Source of the DNA: Apricaphanius iberus
Lineage: Eukaryota > Chordata > Actinopteri > Cyprinodontiformes > Aphaniidae
Length of the DNA stretch: 64,000 nucleotides
Direction: 5' to 3'
Assembly: GCA_028564705.1 (NCBI GenBank)
Contig: JAPXFQ010001301.1
Coordinates: 372,001 to 436,000 of the forward strand
The position numbers were made by a program, and so were the translations under genes. The notes beneath the pieces are model-generated. The model was not told the DNA's origin, ran no database searches, and saw only the letters and a program-made list of their open reading frames with translations. Position 1 is the stretch's first letter. Every line of letters starts with the position of its first letter. Positions 35,601 through 46,905 of this stretch are shown one piece after another.

Positions 35601-37850
35601 CATTGTTTTGAAAATCTAATTTTAACTTAATTAAAGATAAATCTTTAATGTTGTGTTTAACAATTTATCGATGTAATATTGAACTTAGTTGAATTACTAA
35701 GCAGTTTATGTTAGTGGTGTTTGTTTTGCTTTTACATAGTTATCGCTAAACAGTTCTAACATTCTTTACCACTTCGATTTGTTATTAAGTTCTTGTCTAT
35801 TTAGTGGTCAAACCACATATCCAGGTCGTAAGTGTCCCATGTGAATTTTTGTGAGTTTTACTGGCAATTAATTCACAAAAAATCTCTTTTCAAAGAACCA
35901 TAAAACTTCTAAAATGCAGAATAACACTATTATGATATTACATTTTATACCATACTTTGAAAAAAGAATGAAAGCAAGCCACAAAAAAACCATCAAACCT
36001 TTCTAACCTGCCCACTATATTTTGTGGTGTTTATCGTTAAATAAACAGATGGAAATCAGGTTTGCTAACCTCCAGTCCAAAGCTCATTCATGACTCCCAA
36101 CATATCTAAGGTTTTATTTAGTGAGGTTAAATCAAACACACACATTTCCTTGGCATGAGAACATTTCAGCCCCATTTCACTTTTCCCTTGTTTAATGCAA
36201 GCTAAAGAAACAGTATTGTGTGATTTATCCAAAGTTCAAACATCATCCTGTCATAAACTTCACCTCTTCAACAGGCAGAGGAAAAGGGCAGACGAGCAGA
36301 AAAAAGAAAAGTACATATCCCAAAGTACAGATGTCTCCTGTGTCTCAGTCAAACAAAAGATGGCCCATCCAGTCCCCCTTCCCCCCACTGAGAGATTTGC
36401 CCATAGTTCTCTAAACGCTTCCTAGTCAAACTTGGAATATGGAATGAAGAGGACAGGGGCTTTGTGGCGGAAATATAATTACAGCCACTAAAAGCTGGTG
36501 ACGGTGAAAAAAGGGGATGACATCAGACCAATTTCACACCCGGGCCTTCGATGGCCAGGCCAAGCCTGGACCTTGCTGCACTACACTGATCAAAGCCCGC
36601 TGCAGCTGGAGGAGGCCTCCAACCCCCCACCCCCCTAAGCCAAAAGAGTAGACTTAGTTATGCTAATCTCCAGGACAAATATATTTCTAATCTTGTTAGA
36701 AAACAATTTAATGCTAAAGTTCAGTAACCAAACTTTATGAGAAAACAGTGAAGATTTAACAGTGCCAGACTCTTTTTGGTGGGATGTTTCAAAGAAAATG
36801 TACACTTTCAAAATAAAAGTAGTTGTCTTTCTGCAATAACAACAGAAGCCAATTAATCTGAAATACAGGACATGGTGTCCTCCTGTTGGCTGTAGCAGGA
36901 GACTCTTTAGTCACAATCTTTGGCCACGCTTCTAACTAATATTCAGACTCAGCTGAATGTCTGCTCAGAAACAGAACTACAACATAAACAGCTTTATCGG
37001 CCCATCGATCACCTCTACACTACATTAATTTTGGCCCACAGTGTGTGTGTGTATTTGCATCGGAAAGGAGGGAAAGGACACAAAGGGGAGAAGCTTGGTT
37101 ATCCAATGTTTCTGAACACAGAAGCATGTTAAGATAATTGAAAATTGTGTATATTGCATTATCCTTTTTTGATCAACAAGCACTTTTAAACCACATTTAC
37201 GTATATCCATGGATGTTGTTTAACTTTTCCCTTTTTAACCACATCTTATTGATTAGACGGAGGGTGGCGTCATTGTTTTTATAGCCTTCTTCAAAAGACA
37301 ATGTCTTCAAAAGACAATGCCACCATCGGGGAGCCTTTTGGTCTTTCGTAAGTGATCAGCCTGTGACAGTGATGTGGCACAATCAGGAGTTTTTCGCAAA
37401 AGATTACGCGATGGCAGGATAAACGGGTATGTGGGGGTGGTGTCCAGGCTGTTGATATGCAGTGTTGTGTTTAAACCTTGAGACGGAAGACTCTGTGGTA
37501 AAGAGACAAAATAGATTTTCAGCATTTCAGCTGATACAGTTTAGAAATCTCCATGAACCCCTTATGTGTACTTGCATTTTACATATTGTTCCTGGTTGGG
37601 GGCTCAGTGCACTTTCCACAAATTATCATGACATCACCCTCTGTTGGTGCAAGGCATGATTTTCATTCATAAGTCCAGTGAAGCAGCAATTTTGCAGTAA
37701 TATTACTATCCTGGATTATTCGTGCACTCAAAAGACACTATGCTGGTGATACTATCCTGATATTACCCTAAAATGGTGAGTCTTTTTTTAAAAATGCCTC
37801 ATGTTTTTTCAACTATAAAATGCTTGAGTTAATACTTCTCCAACTGCAAC
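32602..37850. other. en2-cnpy1 intergenic DNA, low in repeats
   Basis: No coding exon recognised. Compared with flanking blocks there are few repeat-like segments. The region around 36440-36660 is locally GC-rich (ACACCCGGGCC, GATGGCCAGGCC). Conserved enhancers could lie here, but that cannot be judged from one sequence. Confidence 0.45.
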
Positions 37851-37959
37851 CTTGTACCGACACACAGACGTACTGACGGAGAAGTTTTTCGTTTATAGGA
37901 CTCAATTTCATTCTCTCTCCGTTTTCCATTGATTTTTCTGTGGTGCAAAGGTCGGACTG

Positions 37960-38275
37960 GACAGGACAGCAGGGGATGCTAACTTTTCATTGTGGGTTTG
38001 CCTATCATTGCAGTGTAGTTTCTGGTTAATTAGAGTTTTTTTTCTTCAGCTTGTGAACGTTTTTCCCTCTCAAGGAGCAATGGACAACAGAAACTAAGTT
38101 TTTATTAAGCTGTATAGCTTTTCACTAGAAGTGCAGCTCATAGAAAACTCTAAAAACACATGGAAAAAATATACCAATATACCTCCTTGTGTTCAAAATC
38201 ACCAAAAGACAAGAGTAGATAAATTATACATTCAATATAAAGTTTTTTCGTGCCCAAACGCTGCATTAACTACTG
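37960..38275 (+). repeat. Decayed copy of the 5378 repeat
   Basis: It shares GTGTTCAAAATC, AGAAGTGCAGC, the GTTTCTGGTTAAT region and the spacing between them with 5460-5760, but has several frame breaks. Confidence 0.6.
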
Positions 38276-38288
38276 ATTAAAGCGACTT

Positions 38289-38900
38289 TATACCATGGTG
38301 TGGGTGAAAACTCAATTCTGATTGGCTGGTGGGTGCTGACAGGCGTGCATTATCTTCGTATAACCGCACACGTAGTCTGGTAGTTAAATCACTCCGCTGC
38401 AGACGTTGCCATAGCAACACGCAACAGCTGAATAAACGTTAAGTGACAAGTCGTTTAGCTGATCGTAGACTGACGGGAGATGGATGGAGCTACTAGCTTC
38501 AGGCTAGCTCCTGCCCAGGACCGCCGCATACTACCGCTGTTTATTTCCACATAAAAGTGCAGGAATAGTCAGAATGTGTTGTGATTCTGGCGATGCAGTG
38601 TGTGCTGATGTGTTTTGTTGCGCCTGACGGAGATCCTCGCAGCAGTGAGAAAATGGCTCGCTCAGTGACAAGCATTCAGACAGTAGACCGACTAAAGACC
38701 CACATAAAATAGTCCCTGTAGTCTGGGATATTTGACGAGTTCAGTACATGAAATAAACACTTGTTATAAAATGTTACATTAATGGGACCATGGTATAGGC
38801 GGATTAAACAATGAGGAGCCGTGCATTAGACGGTTATAATGCACTTCGCGGAGTAACACCGACTCCGCGTTGTGCATATAATCTACGCGTATAATCTACG
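38289..38900 (+). mobile_element. Hairpin MITE-like repeat, copy 2
   Basis: It begins TATACCATGG as at 8123 and carries the inverted CCATGGTATA near 38789. The stem ATAATGCACTTCGCGGAGT (about 38836-38854) then pairs imperfectly with 38862-38880. GTTGCCATAGCAAC at 38405-38418 is a near-perfect X-box palindrome. Non-coding. Confidence 0.65.
38405..38418. promoter_or_regulatory. X-box-like palindrome in MITE copy 2
   Basis: GTTGCCATAGCAAC fits the RFX consensus GTNRCC-N-RGYAAC on both half-sites. Function is inferred only from the match. Confidence 0.4.
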
Positions 38901-39467
38901 TGACGCCGGCGCCTACATAATATATACAAGAAGCTCTACAGCACAGTACATATCTGCTTGTCCCGTTAACCGAAGAGAACAATAGCTGCTCAGAAGAAGA
39001 GAGAGTTTTTGGTGTGGACAGACGATGAGATCGATTTATTACTCTTCGCTGTTGTCTTTGTCTGTAGTGTCATATTATTATTGACGCAGCATTCATTGAC
39101 GCCACTTCCTTCGTTATCCGGGGAAGCCGTCCACACTAGCTCGTGTAGCCGTTGAATTAAGATTTACACGGCTCACTTACCCGGCTAATAGTTATCCGGC
39201 CACAGTTCTCTTTAGACTAGAGTGAATTTATTTGTGACTGGTTGTGATAAGGGTTGAGCAATCTGTAATGAATTTCTTAAACTTGAGCCAAAATCTTTGT
39301 GCTTCTTTTGGTGTTGTGATTCAATACAACGGTATAAAGAATTCATACTGATTTAATTATTCCATATTATTATTAACCAAACGACAATAATTTCCTCTGT
39401 GAGCCAAACAGTGATTATCACTCCTGAATTCTCTTCAGGGGTTGTCATAGCGAATCATCTGCCTCCA

Positions 39468-39821
39468 TTAGGTCCTGTCCTCTGCCATCACACCAACTAA
39501 CTTCATGTCCTCTTTCACCACATGAATTAATCTCTTTTTTGGTATTCCTCTCTGCCTCCTGCCTGGTGGCTCCATCCTTTGCATCCTTCTTACAAAATAA
39601 TTATCTCTCCTCTGAATTTGTTCAAACCACCTCTGTCTGGCCTCTCTGACTTTATTTCCAAAATATCCAACATGAGCTGTCCCTCTGACACTGTCCCTCA
39701 AAAGAATCTCAACATCTTGAGTTCTACAACCTCCAATTCTGCTTCCCGTCTTTTCCTCATTGTTATTGTCTCTTAACCATGCAAAATTGCGAGTCTTATT
39801 ACTATCTTGTACACCTGTCAT
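39468..39821 (-). pseudogene. LINE C-terminal domain fragment
   Basis: KVREARQRWFEQIQRRDNYF, then RMEPPGRRQRGIPKKRLIHV and VKEDMKLVGV match the common C-terminal tail of fish LINE proteins (RWFGHVQRRD...PGRRxRGRPKRR). The frame is open but isolated from the reverse-transcriptase part. Confidence 0.7.
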
Positions 39822-40214
39822 TTCATTCTTTCTTAAATCCTTTTATCACCCATAACACTTGACACCTTTCCAGCTTGCACACGCTTCTTTGCCTCTTTTC
39901 CACACCCTCAATTGCTTTGGACCGTTGCCCCTAAGTACTTAAAGTCCTCTACCATCTTTACTTCCCTGTTCAACTTTTTTCTCTCTCATTTACACATATG
40001 TATTCTGTCCTCCTGCAACTAATCTTCATTCGTCCCTTCCAGTGTACACCTCCAGCTCTCTAGATTTTTCCTCTACCTGCATCCTTCTCTCGCCACAAAT
40101 CACAATTTCATCTTCAAGCATAGTATTCTATGGAGACTCCTGTCTAACATTGTCTGTTAGCCTGCCAATCACCAAAGCAAATAAGAAGGGGCTTAGAGCT
40201 GATCCTTTATTAAG

Positions 40215-40538
40215 TCATACCTCCACCTTGAACTCCTCTGACACCAGAGGAATGGCACACTTCACTACTGTCTCACAGCTCTCATACATTTCCTGCTCCA
40301 TTCTAACATATATCTGTGACACTCCAGATGATCTCATTTGATACTGCAGCTCTTCTCTCAGCATACCGTCAAATGCTTTCTCTAAATCTACAAAGATACA
40401 ATGTAGCACCCTCCGACTTTCTCTGTATGTCTCCATATACCTCACTAAAGCAAAAATTGTATCTGTAGAACTCTTTCTTTGCATGAAACTACGCTGTGGC
40501 TCACATATGCTCACTTCTGACCCAAGCCTGGCTTCCAC
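40215..40538 (-). pseudogene. LINE reverse-transcriptase fragment
   Basis: The open frame includes ICEPQRSFMQRKSSTD and LHCIFVDLEKAFDG. The latter is the reverse-transcriptase A motif with its catalytic Asp. The downstream catalytic YADD-type motif is not in this frame, so the enzyme is broken. Confidence 0.75.
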
Positions 40539-40984
40539 CAGTCTTTACCACAGTTTTATATATGAATTATTAGCTTTGTTTTGTACATCGCCCTTGTTCT
40601 TAAAAATCGGCACTAGAAAAATGTTCCTCCATTCCTCAGGCATCTTCTCTCATCTTCTCGCCACCTTTACCTTCACCATAAACTGCAGCTCCCTTTCCCA
40701 CAATCTACTCTCCTAAGTCCTCTGAGTGTCCCACTTCTTCATGGGCAAAATTCCTTCTCTGTATATGCTCCAGGACCTCATCTTTAAACACCAAGTTTCC
40801 TTCTCTACTTTACCGGGATCTCCTGGCATCTCCTGGCTTAACAAGAGCCTGTCTGAACTCCTCCCTGAAAATCTCACACTTTTTTTCAGTTTCCACCACC
40901 TGGTCCTCTGCTCTGCCTTTGTTTTCTTAACCTTCGTTGCTATCAGTTTCATCCTACATGTGGCAAGGCACACAACAAGAGCCT

Positions 40985-41375
40985 GAGTGGGATTCGATCC
41001 CCAGACTCCCGGGTGAGAGTGATGCATGCTAAACAGTCAGCAAAAGGGACCAAGGCACATTATCTGTCGAAAGCATAGTTATAGGACCCCACACTGTCAC
41101 ATCTCTCCCAGTCTATCTGCAGGCACGACCTCATGCTCCATGCAGGGTGCCAACAGTTTTGAATGCATGGATCAGTACATATGGAACTCTGCCAGCAATG
41201 CCAAATGTGGAAAACCGCCCAGTGAGGACCCGATTCGATTCCCAAACTCCCGGGTGAGAGTCATGCACGCTAACCAGCAAAATTGATATCCCGGTGGCCA
41301 AGTAGCCAGGGAACATGATCTGTCGGAGGCATAGTGACAGAACCCCACACTGTCACATGCAGAAGACCATTCCAT
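40985..41375 (-). repeat. Duplicated tRNA-like (SINE-like) unit inside the LINE
   Basis: Two related units (about 40990-41103 and 41228-41359) share ATTCGAT, ACTCCCGGGTGAGAGT, ATCTGTCG and CCCACACTGTCACAT. On the minus strand each shows a GTTAGCGTGCATG-like A box and a GAATCGAAT-like B box. A unique spacer of about 120 bp separates them. Confidence 0.55.
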
Positions 41376-41868
41376 GCTTTCTAGCTACACTTTCACCTAC
41401 CACAACCTTGCATTCACTAATCTTCAGATTACAGAAAATGTACTTTGCCCGAGTACTCCTACCTCCACTCAAGTATTTAAAACAGCCATTTGCATTCTTT
41501 TTATAAAGTCTAGCACCACCTGTCCTTCTTCATTCCTGTTCTGAATACCAAACCTGCTAATCTCTTCCTAATCACTAACATGTCCCTTAAAGTTTGCACC
41601 AATCACCACAATCTCAACTCAGAATATAGTGCATCAAATCATTTAGTTCAGAGTTTCTGCTTCTCTTCTAACTCATTTCCTACCTGTAGAGCATAAATAC
41701 TAACAAACTGATCGTTATCCCTTTAATTTAGAGATTCAGACTCATAAGCCTATCTGACACTCTTCATATAGAATGTTTTTGACCAACTTCTCCTTCAATA
41801 TCACTCCTACTTCATTTATTTCCCCATCTACACAACAATATAAGAACTTGAATTCTCCTAAGCCTTTA

Positions 41869-42135
41869 GGCGACTGTGGCTCAGTGGTAGAGTAGTTGGC
41901 TTGCAATCGGAGGGTTGTAGGTTCGATTCTAGCTTCCTCCGGTCACATGTCGATGTGCCCCTGGGCAAGGCACTTAACCCCCAAATTCTACATTGTCCTA
42001 CCGAGCCATGTTGGGTGTCGGTGTATGAATGCAAGTGTGAATGGGTGAATGTGGCTTCAATGTAAAGCGCTTTGAGTGGTCAGTAAGACTAGAAAAGCGC
42101 TATATAAATTCAGTCCATTTACCATTTACCATTTA
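41869..42135 (+). mobile_element. tRNA-derived SINE, copy 1
   Basis: The head has A box TGGCTCAGTGGTAGAG and B box GGTTCGATTCT at 41920-41930. The body contains AATGGGTGAATG, GCGCTTTGAGTGGTCAGTA and AGAAAAGCGCTATATAAAT, ending in ACCATTTACC repeats. Nearly full length. Confidence 0.85.
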
Positions 42136-42589
42136 GCCTTGCTACCTTTCCACCTGTTCTCCTGAACGCACAGGGCCTGATTTATCAATATTCCAAACAA
42201 TAAACGCAATATTTGTGTGCATTGCAAAAATTTTGGGTTAAGGTCATATTCCTGATTTGAGGGTTATCAACTAAGATTACATGTGAAAATGACAAAAGGC
42301 GCAAAGAGCTGTAATCAAATTAGGACTTTGCGTTCGCTGGTGTGTGTTCCAGCCTTTCTACCCCCATGCACTGTGCTACAGCCAGAGAAGGAAGAAACAG
42401 GTGTAATCTATTCATGATGTGTCTTTGGGAAAGAAAGAAAAAGAGGAACAAATTGGGGGTCTGCGACTCATACCAGAGTGACCAGATGACTCATTGAGAG
42501 TACATCTTCTGGTTTTGAGCTGATGAGCTCAGTGTTCAAACATCGAAAACCGGCAACAGCTATCAAAACATAAGATTGATGAGATACAA
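42136..42589. other. Intergenic; nothing recognised
   Basis: A short stretch between the SINE and the R2-like fragment with no family signal. Confidence 0.4.
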
Positions 42590-43080
42590 CACAAATGCAG
42601 CAAAAAGGGGGTAGCAGCTGACCTGAAAGATAAGATCATGGCAAGAATGCGGGCAAGGCAACCCGACGCCGGATACAATGTGAAGCACTTCTGAAAAGTC
42701 TAGTGGAAACTGTGAATGCAGAAGCAGTCCTAACCACAACGAACACCAATACCAATAAGCTGATATACATATTGGCAGCAGTAATATTGGAGATGCTTGG
42801 CTAGAAGAGCAACCATGGGAGCCAGGAGAAACAATACCCACCATGGAAAAGATTGTTGGAGGCTACCATCTAGGAAGCTCGGAGAGAAGTAAGCCAGTTT
42901 TCAGCGGCCCAGAGAGGTGGAATGAAAAGACAAACAACTGAAGCATTCAAAACTGCCAAAAAAGAGGTACACATAAGCCAGATGAATAAACAGGCTGATT
43001 GCAACTCAACCTGCAAAAGTGTACACTCATTAGCAGGTTAATAGCTGCAGAGTAGACACACCAAGGCTGGAAACTAAAGC
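42590..43080 (+). pseudogene. R2-type LINE, 5' fragment
   Basis: Plus-strand translation in shifting frames gives NTNTNKLIYILAAVILEMLG, PPWKRLLEATI and EARREVSQFSAAQRGG, typical of the region before the reverse transcriptase in this R2-like family. It is separated from the 3' fragment by MITE copy 3 and a SINE. Confidence 0.55.
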
Positions 43081-43429
43081 ATACTGGAAGAGCATATGAG
43101 AAAAGGAGGCAGCATATAACAGAAGTGCATATTCACAAGAAGGGAATTTTAGCAAACAATTCCATTTGGTGTTTAACCGGAGCTGTCTTTTCAAATATAC
43201 TGCTTTTTAGCAGAACATTGCCTTTCGGCAAGAAATGTAGGGGTGGGTTGGAAGGGAGGAATAAGACCATATCATTTCCCCAAATAGCCATTCCTGCAAG
43301 AGGGCCAACTAAACAGCAGAACTCTTTATAGTGCTCGTCTTTTGTTTGCAATTCTATGTTCATAAGTTTGAAAGATGAAGCTGAACGGAAAATAGAAGCG
43401 TAACGAAAGGAGTGTAAAGCAGCCTTTGT

Positions 43430-43735
43430 TATACCATGGTTGGGGTGAATAATCGATTCTGTTTGGCTGGAGGGTGTACATTAAAAAGTGATACTGTACA
43501 CCTAGGAAAGGCGTCCTGTCAAATTGCCTGATGACAATTCTAAATTATTGCGCTGGCTCAAATGGCAACGGAGTCTCAACGTTACTTACATCATCCTCTC
43601 GACACACACAAGCAGTAAGTAGTGTACTGGCCTTCTGAAATGATATTTAGTATCACGTAACGTAAGGTAAAGCCTGTATACGGGAGATATTAAATAGTGC
43701 GCTCGACTTATATAAAAAACCTCGCGATTTTGACC
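43430..43735 (+). mobile_element. Hairpin MITE-like repeat, copy 3 (truncated)
   Basis: Nearly identical to 8123-8500, starting TATACCATGGTTGGGGTGAA, but a roughly 70-bp internal deletion (after GTAAGGTAAAGCC) removes the X-box-like palindrome, and the 3' hairpin is absent. Confidence 0.75.
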
Positions 43736-43822
43736 CTTTGCAGCCCCCGTTTTGCAGATTTTTTAAATAGTACAATTTGACATGCTTCTCAGCACACATT
43801 TTGTTTTGCCTCCAATAATTTA

Positions 43823-44030
43823 GGGGTGACTGCGGCTCAGTGGTAGAGTAGTTGGCCTGCAATTGGAAGGGCGTTCGATTCCAGCTTCCTCCAGTCACGT
43901 GTCGCAGGCACATCGTCCTACCTATGTATGAATGTGAGTGTGAATGGGTGAATGTGACTTCATTGTAAAGTGCTTTGAGTGGTTAGTATGACTAGAAAAG
44001 TGCTATATAAGTTCAGTCCATTTACCATTA
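43823..44030 (+). mobile_element. tRNA-derived SINE, copy 2
   Basis: Same family as 41869: A box CGGCTCAGTGGTAGAG, B box GTTCGATTCC at 43873-43882, AATGGGTGAATG, AGTGCTTTGAGTGGTTAG, and a TTTACCATTA end. Part of the body is deleted. Confidence 0.85.
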
Positions 44031-44654
44031 GCCTGGAGGCAATCTCTGTGTTGTGTCTCCTGCGAATGCCAAATTATTAATGTCCATCTATAATAATCTT
44101 CTCATCCAGATGAACACAAACAACTACACATAACTATGTTCCTCACTTGAAAACAGACACCTGCTCAGAGAACTTGAGTGGAAAAAGATGCATGTGAGCG
44201 GTGCACAGACATAGAAACAACAGCATATTAATACTTTTATATTTCAAAATCTACACAAAGGTTTGAACTTTTAGAGTATTTAAACTAGTTAAGACTGTGA
44301 GCAAATGTTGAAGTATGTCTGAGGAAAGTGTATAAAGTGTGTGTTAAGGTTATTTTTAGAGCGTAATCCCTGCAATAAATGAGGGACCACTGTATACGTA
44401 TACATGTCACCAGTGAGTGCACTCACAGCTTTCCCTGTCCCCTCGACCCATATCCCTCCAGGTTTTCTGGAATTTTACCTGATAATCTGAACGGAAAAAA
44501 AACCATACAGTGACAAGCCCACTCTTGTTATTAGGTCTTCAGCATCAGAAATACCAGTAAGGATTACCCAGACAGGTTTCTGGAGACCAGAAGGGTGCTT
44601 TCAGACTCAAAAGTAAAACAGACGAAATCCGGAACATTACCATTTTTTTATGGG

Positions 44655-46212
44655 CTGTTAAAAAGGGCTTGAGAGAGGAGCACAGCAACCTCCCTGAAAA
44701 GAATCCTGTTACCATCACAGTGGCTGACATCCAAGAAAGAGTCTCGGGTATGAAAACCTGGACAGTACCAGGCCCTGGAGAACCATGCTTACTGGCTCAA
44801 GAAACACTCAGCACTCCATGAGCGCCAGGTAGCTCATGAACCAGCTCCAAAGAGATGGGACTCCTCCAAAATGGCTAACTGAAGGCTAAATATGCTGATC
44901 CTGAAGGATCCCACTAAAGGTGCAGTCCCATCCAACTATCGGCTGATGTCTCTACACAACATGGAAAATCGTCTTAGGCATTATTGCAGCTATGGATCAA
45001 TACATGATGAAAGCAAAGAGGGGCATTAGTAGAAATACCAGAGCTATCTGGTTGACAGAACAGTTGCCCAACTCTGCATGCCCTGAAATACCAACCTGTT
45101 CACTGCTTAGATTGATTACAAGAAATCAAACGACTCGATGCCACACACATAGATGACTGAATGCTTGGAGATGTACATCAATAACAGGACTCTCGGAGCA
45201 TTGGTTGTGAACTCGATGAGGCTGTGGAGAACCACCCTTGAGGCCAATGGCAAGCCACTTGCACTTGGGTCCATCAAATGGGACATAGATTTCCTAATCC
45301 ACACAACCAGGATCTACAGCAATGACATTGGGATGTAATTTGGGCTTGACAAATGTAGTAAGATGGTCACACAGCGAGGCAAGGTAGTCCACACTGAAGG
45401 GGTCTCCAAGGGGGAACAATAACAGACATTGAGGAAAGTTACAAGTATCTTGAAAAAGCAACCTTGAACAGGCAACGAATGAAAGTGGCAACAACAAAAA
45501 TACCTTTAACAAGTGAGGCAATAAACAACTACACTCCATCAGTGACCAGATACCCTGTGGGAATAATACGTTGGCCAAAGAATGAAATACAGACCATAGA
45601 TGTTACAACACGAAAGCTCCTAGCAATGAATGACGGGGTTCATCCCAACTCCAGTACCCTGAGACTGTACGCAAGTCATAAGAGACAGAGGAATAATGAG
45701 CATGAGAACCACTACTCAGGATGAAACATCCAAACTCCATGAGTACATCAACGAAAAGGCCTAAACGGATGACATACTCAGTGAACACCTGAGACAATGG
45801 GAGGACAAGCCTCTACATGGGATGTACCACCGGAACATTACATGAAATGGCAGATCTTGGGAAATCATACCAATGGCTAGACACTGATCTCACATTGTGG
45901 TGGTTGTTAAAGGGCAGAAGAAAGCCCTTGTGGTAGATGTGGCAATACCAAGTGATGGTAACATCAAGAAGAAGGAACATGAGAAACTTGAGAAATACCA
46001 AGGGCTCAGAGAGGAGCTGTGGGAGGCTTGGAAGGTGAAAGTGACAGTAGGACCCTTGGTAATCGGAAAACTCGGTGCAGTGACCCCGAAAATGGAGGAA
46101 GGGCTTAAACAGATCCCTGGAATAATCTCAGAAATCTCAGTCCAGAACAGTGCAGTACTTGGAACAGCAAAGATAATGCACAGGAACATCAAGCTCCCAG
46201 GCCTCTGGTAGA
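44655..46212 (+). mobile_element. R2-type LINE, 3' fragment with reverse transcriptase and endonuclease remnants
   Basis: Segments in several frames read NPVTITVADIQERV, DYKKSNDSMPH (motif A, where the usual YDS is NDS), NNRTLGALVVNSMRLWRTT and RYPVGIIRWPKNEIQ. A clean C-terminal frame follows at 45897-46211. Frameshifts and stops abound and the stretch before 45897 is partly deleted. It is a dead copy. Confidence 0.75.
45897..46211 (+). pseudogene. Restriction-like endonuclease end of R2-type LINE protein
   Basis: The 104-codon frame includes KKALVVDVAIPSDGN, KKEHEKLEKYQGLREEL and KLGAVTPKMEEGLKQIPG. VVDVAIPSD...KExEKxxKY is the catalytic pattern of the PD-(D/E)XK endonuclease of R2-like elements. 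The N-terminal part of the protein is separated by breaks, so it cannot be made whole. Confidence 0.75.
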
Positions 46213-46657
46213 GGACCCAAGCTTGGAAAGGATGAGAAACTGTTTGCAGAGTGCGACATAGGATTTTTTAAAGATAGATTAGAGGGGTGAGTTTCACAGG
46301 TGAGGGAGGGGCAGTTATATACAAATCCTGCGTATTGTAACATAAGAATAAGGCTTCAAACCGCACGTAGAAGCACAAAATTCCCCTGACTTTAAAAATT
46401 AGCCCAAAAAAAAAATCAAATAAATAAAAATGGATGGCTGGATGGTTTTTATTCAAGTTTTGGAGTTTAACAGACACAAAATAGCAAAACAAGAAAAGAG
46501 TTACATTTGTATGCGTCCCCTTTAATGACTGCTCTCTGCTCAACAAGGTCTGCAGACCAAAATGATAAGACAAACCAATTTTGAACACGGCAGTGAATAT
46601 TTAAGATACTTTAGCCCCAGAAAACCTATTAAACTTGAAAGTATAAAACATAAATAA

Positions 46658-46732
46658 ATTACTGTTATCTTTCAACAGTTTTGCAAAGCAAATATGACAT
46701 TTATTGCATACATTTCAGACAAAAAGAGCCAC
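46658..46732. repeat. Copy A of a 75-bp duplicated block
   Basis: It shares TTTTGCAAAGCAAATA, CATTTATTG, ATACATTTC and GAGCCAC with 47639-47716. Confidence 0.7.
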
Positions 46733-46787
46733 GCATACAAAGACATATGTACATATTATTTAAGTACGGATCTGGCCTGAAGAGGCA

Positions 46788-46905
46788 TAACTACAGAGAT
46801 AGCTCAGGATAACTAAAGCCATTCTTACTATAAGCTTTGACAAAGGGAACGTTTTAAGAATGGTCTTAAAAATAGAAAGAATAACAGTTTGACTGGTTGA
46901 GTGCT
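46788..46905 (-). mobile_element. L2-like LINE fragment, copy 4
   Basis: AGAGATAGCTCAGGATAACT, TATAAGCTTTGACAAAG and GTTTTAAGAATGGTCTTAAA resemble 23545-23630 and 17690-17735. A short internal fragment. Confidence 0.55.

Larger units (their letters stand above)
39460..41850 (-). mobile_element. APE-type LINE, decayed, minus strand
   Basis: On the minus strand from high to low coordinates I see an endonuclease segment (VVIGANFKGHV and DFIKRMQMAVLNT, about 41615-41480), reverse-transcriptase motifs (STDTIFALVRYMETYRE and FVDLEKAFDG, about 40470-40360) and a C-terminal EARQRWFEQIQRRDNYF...PGRRQRG segment (39660-39540). Stops and frameshifts are numerous. A SINE-like insertion or duplication occupies about 40985-41375. 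Confidence 0.75.

Noticed and set aside
41869..44030. tRNA genes suggested by A and B boxes
   Set aside because: The sequences continue into SINE bodies with shared tails and do not form full cloverleafs; they are SINE heads.
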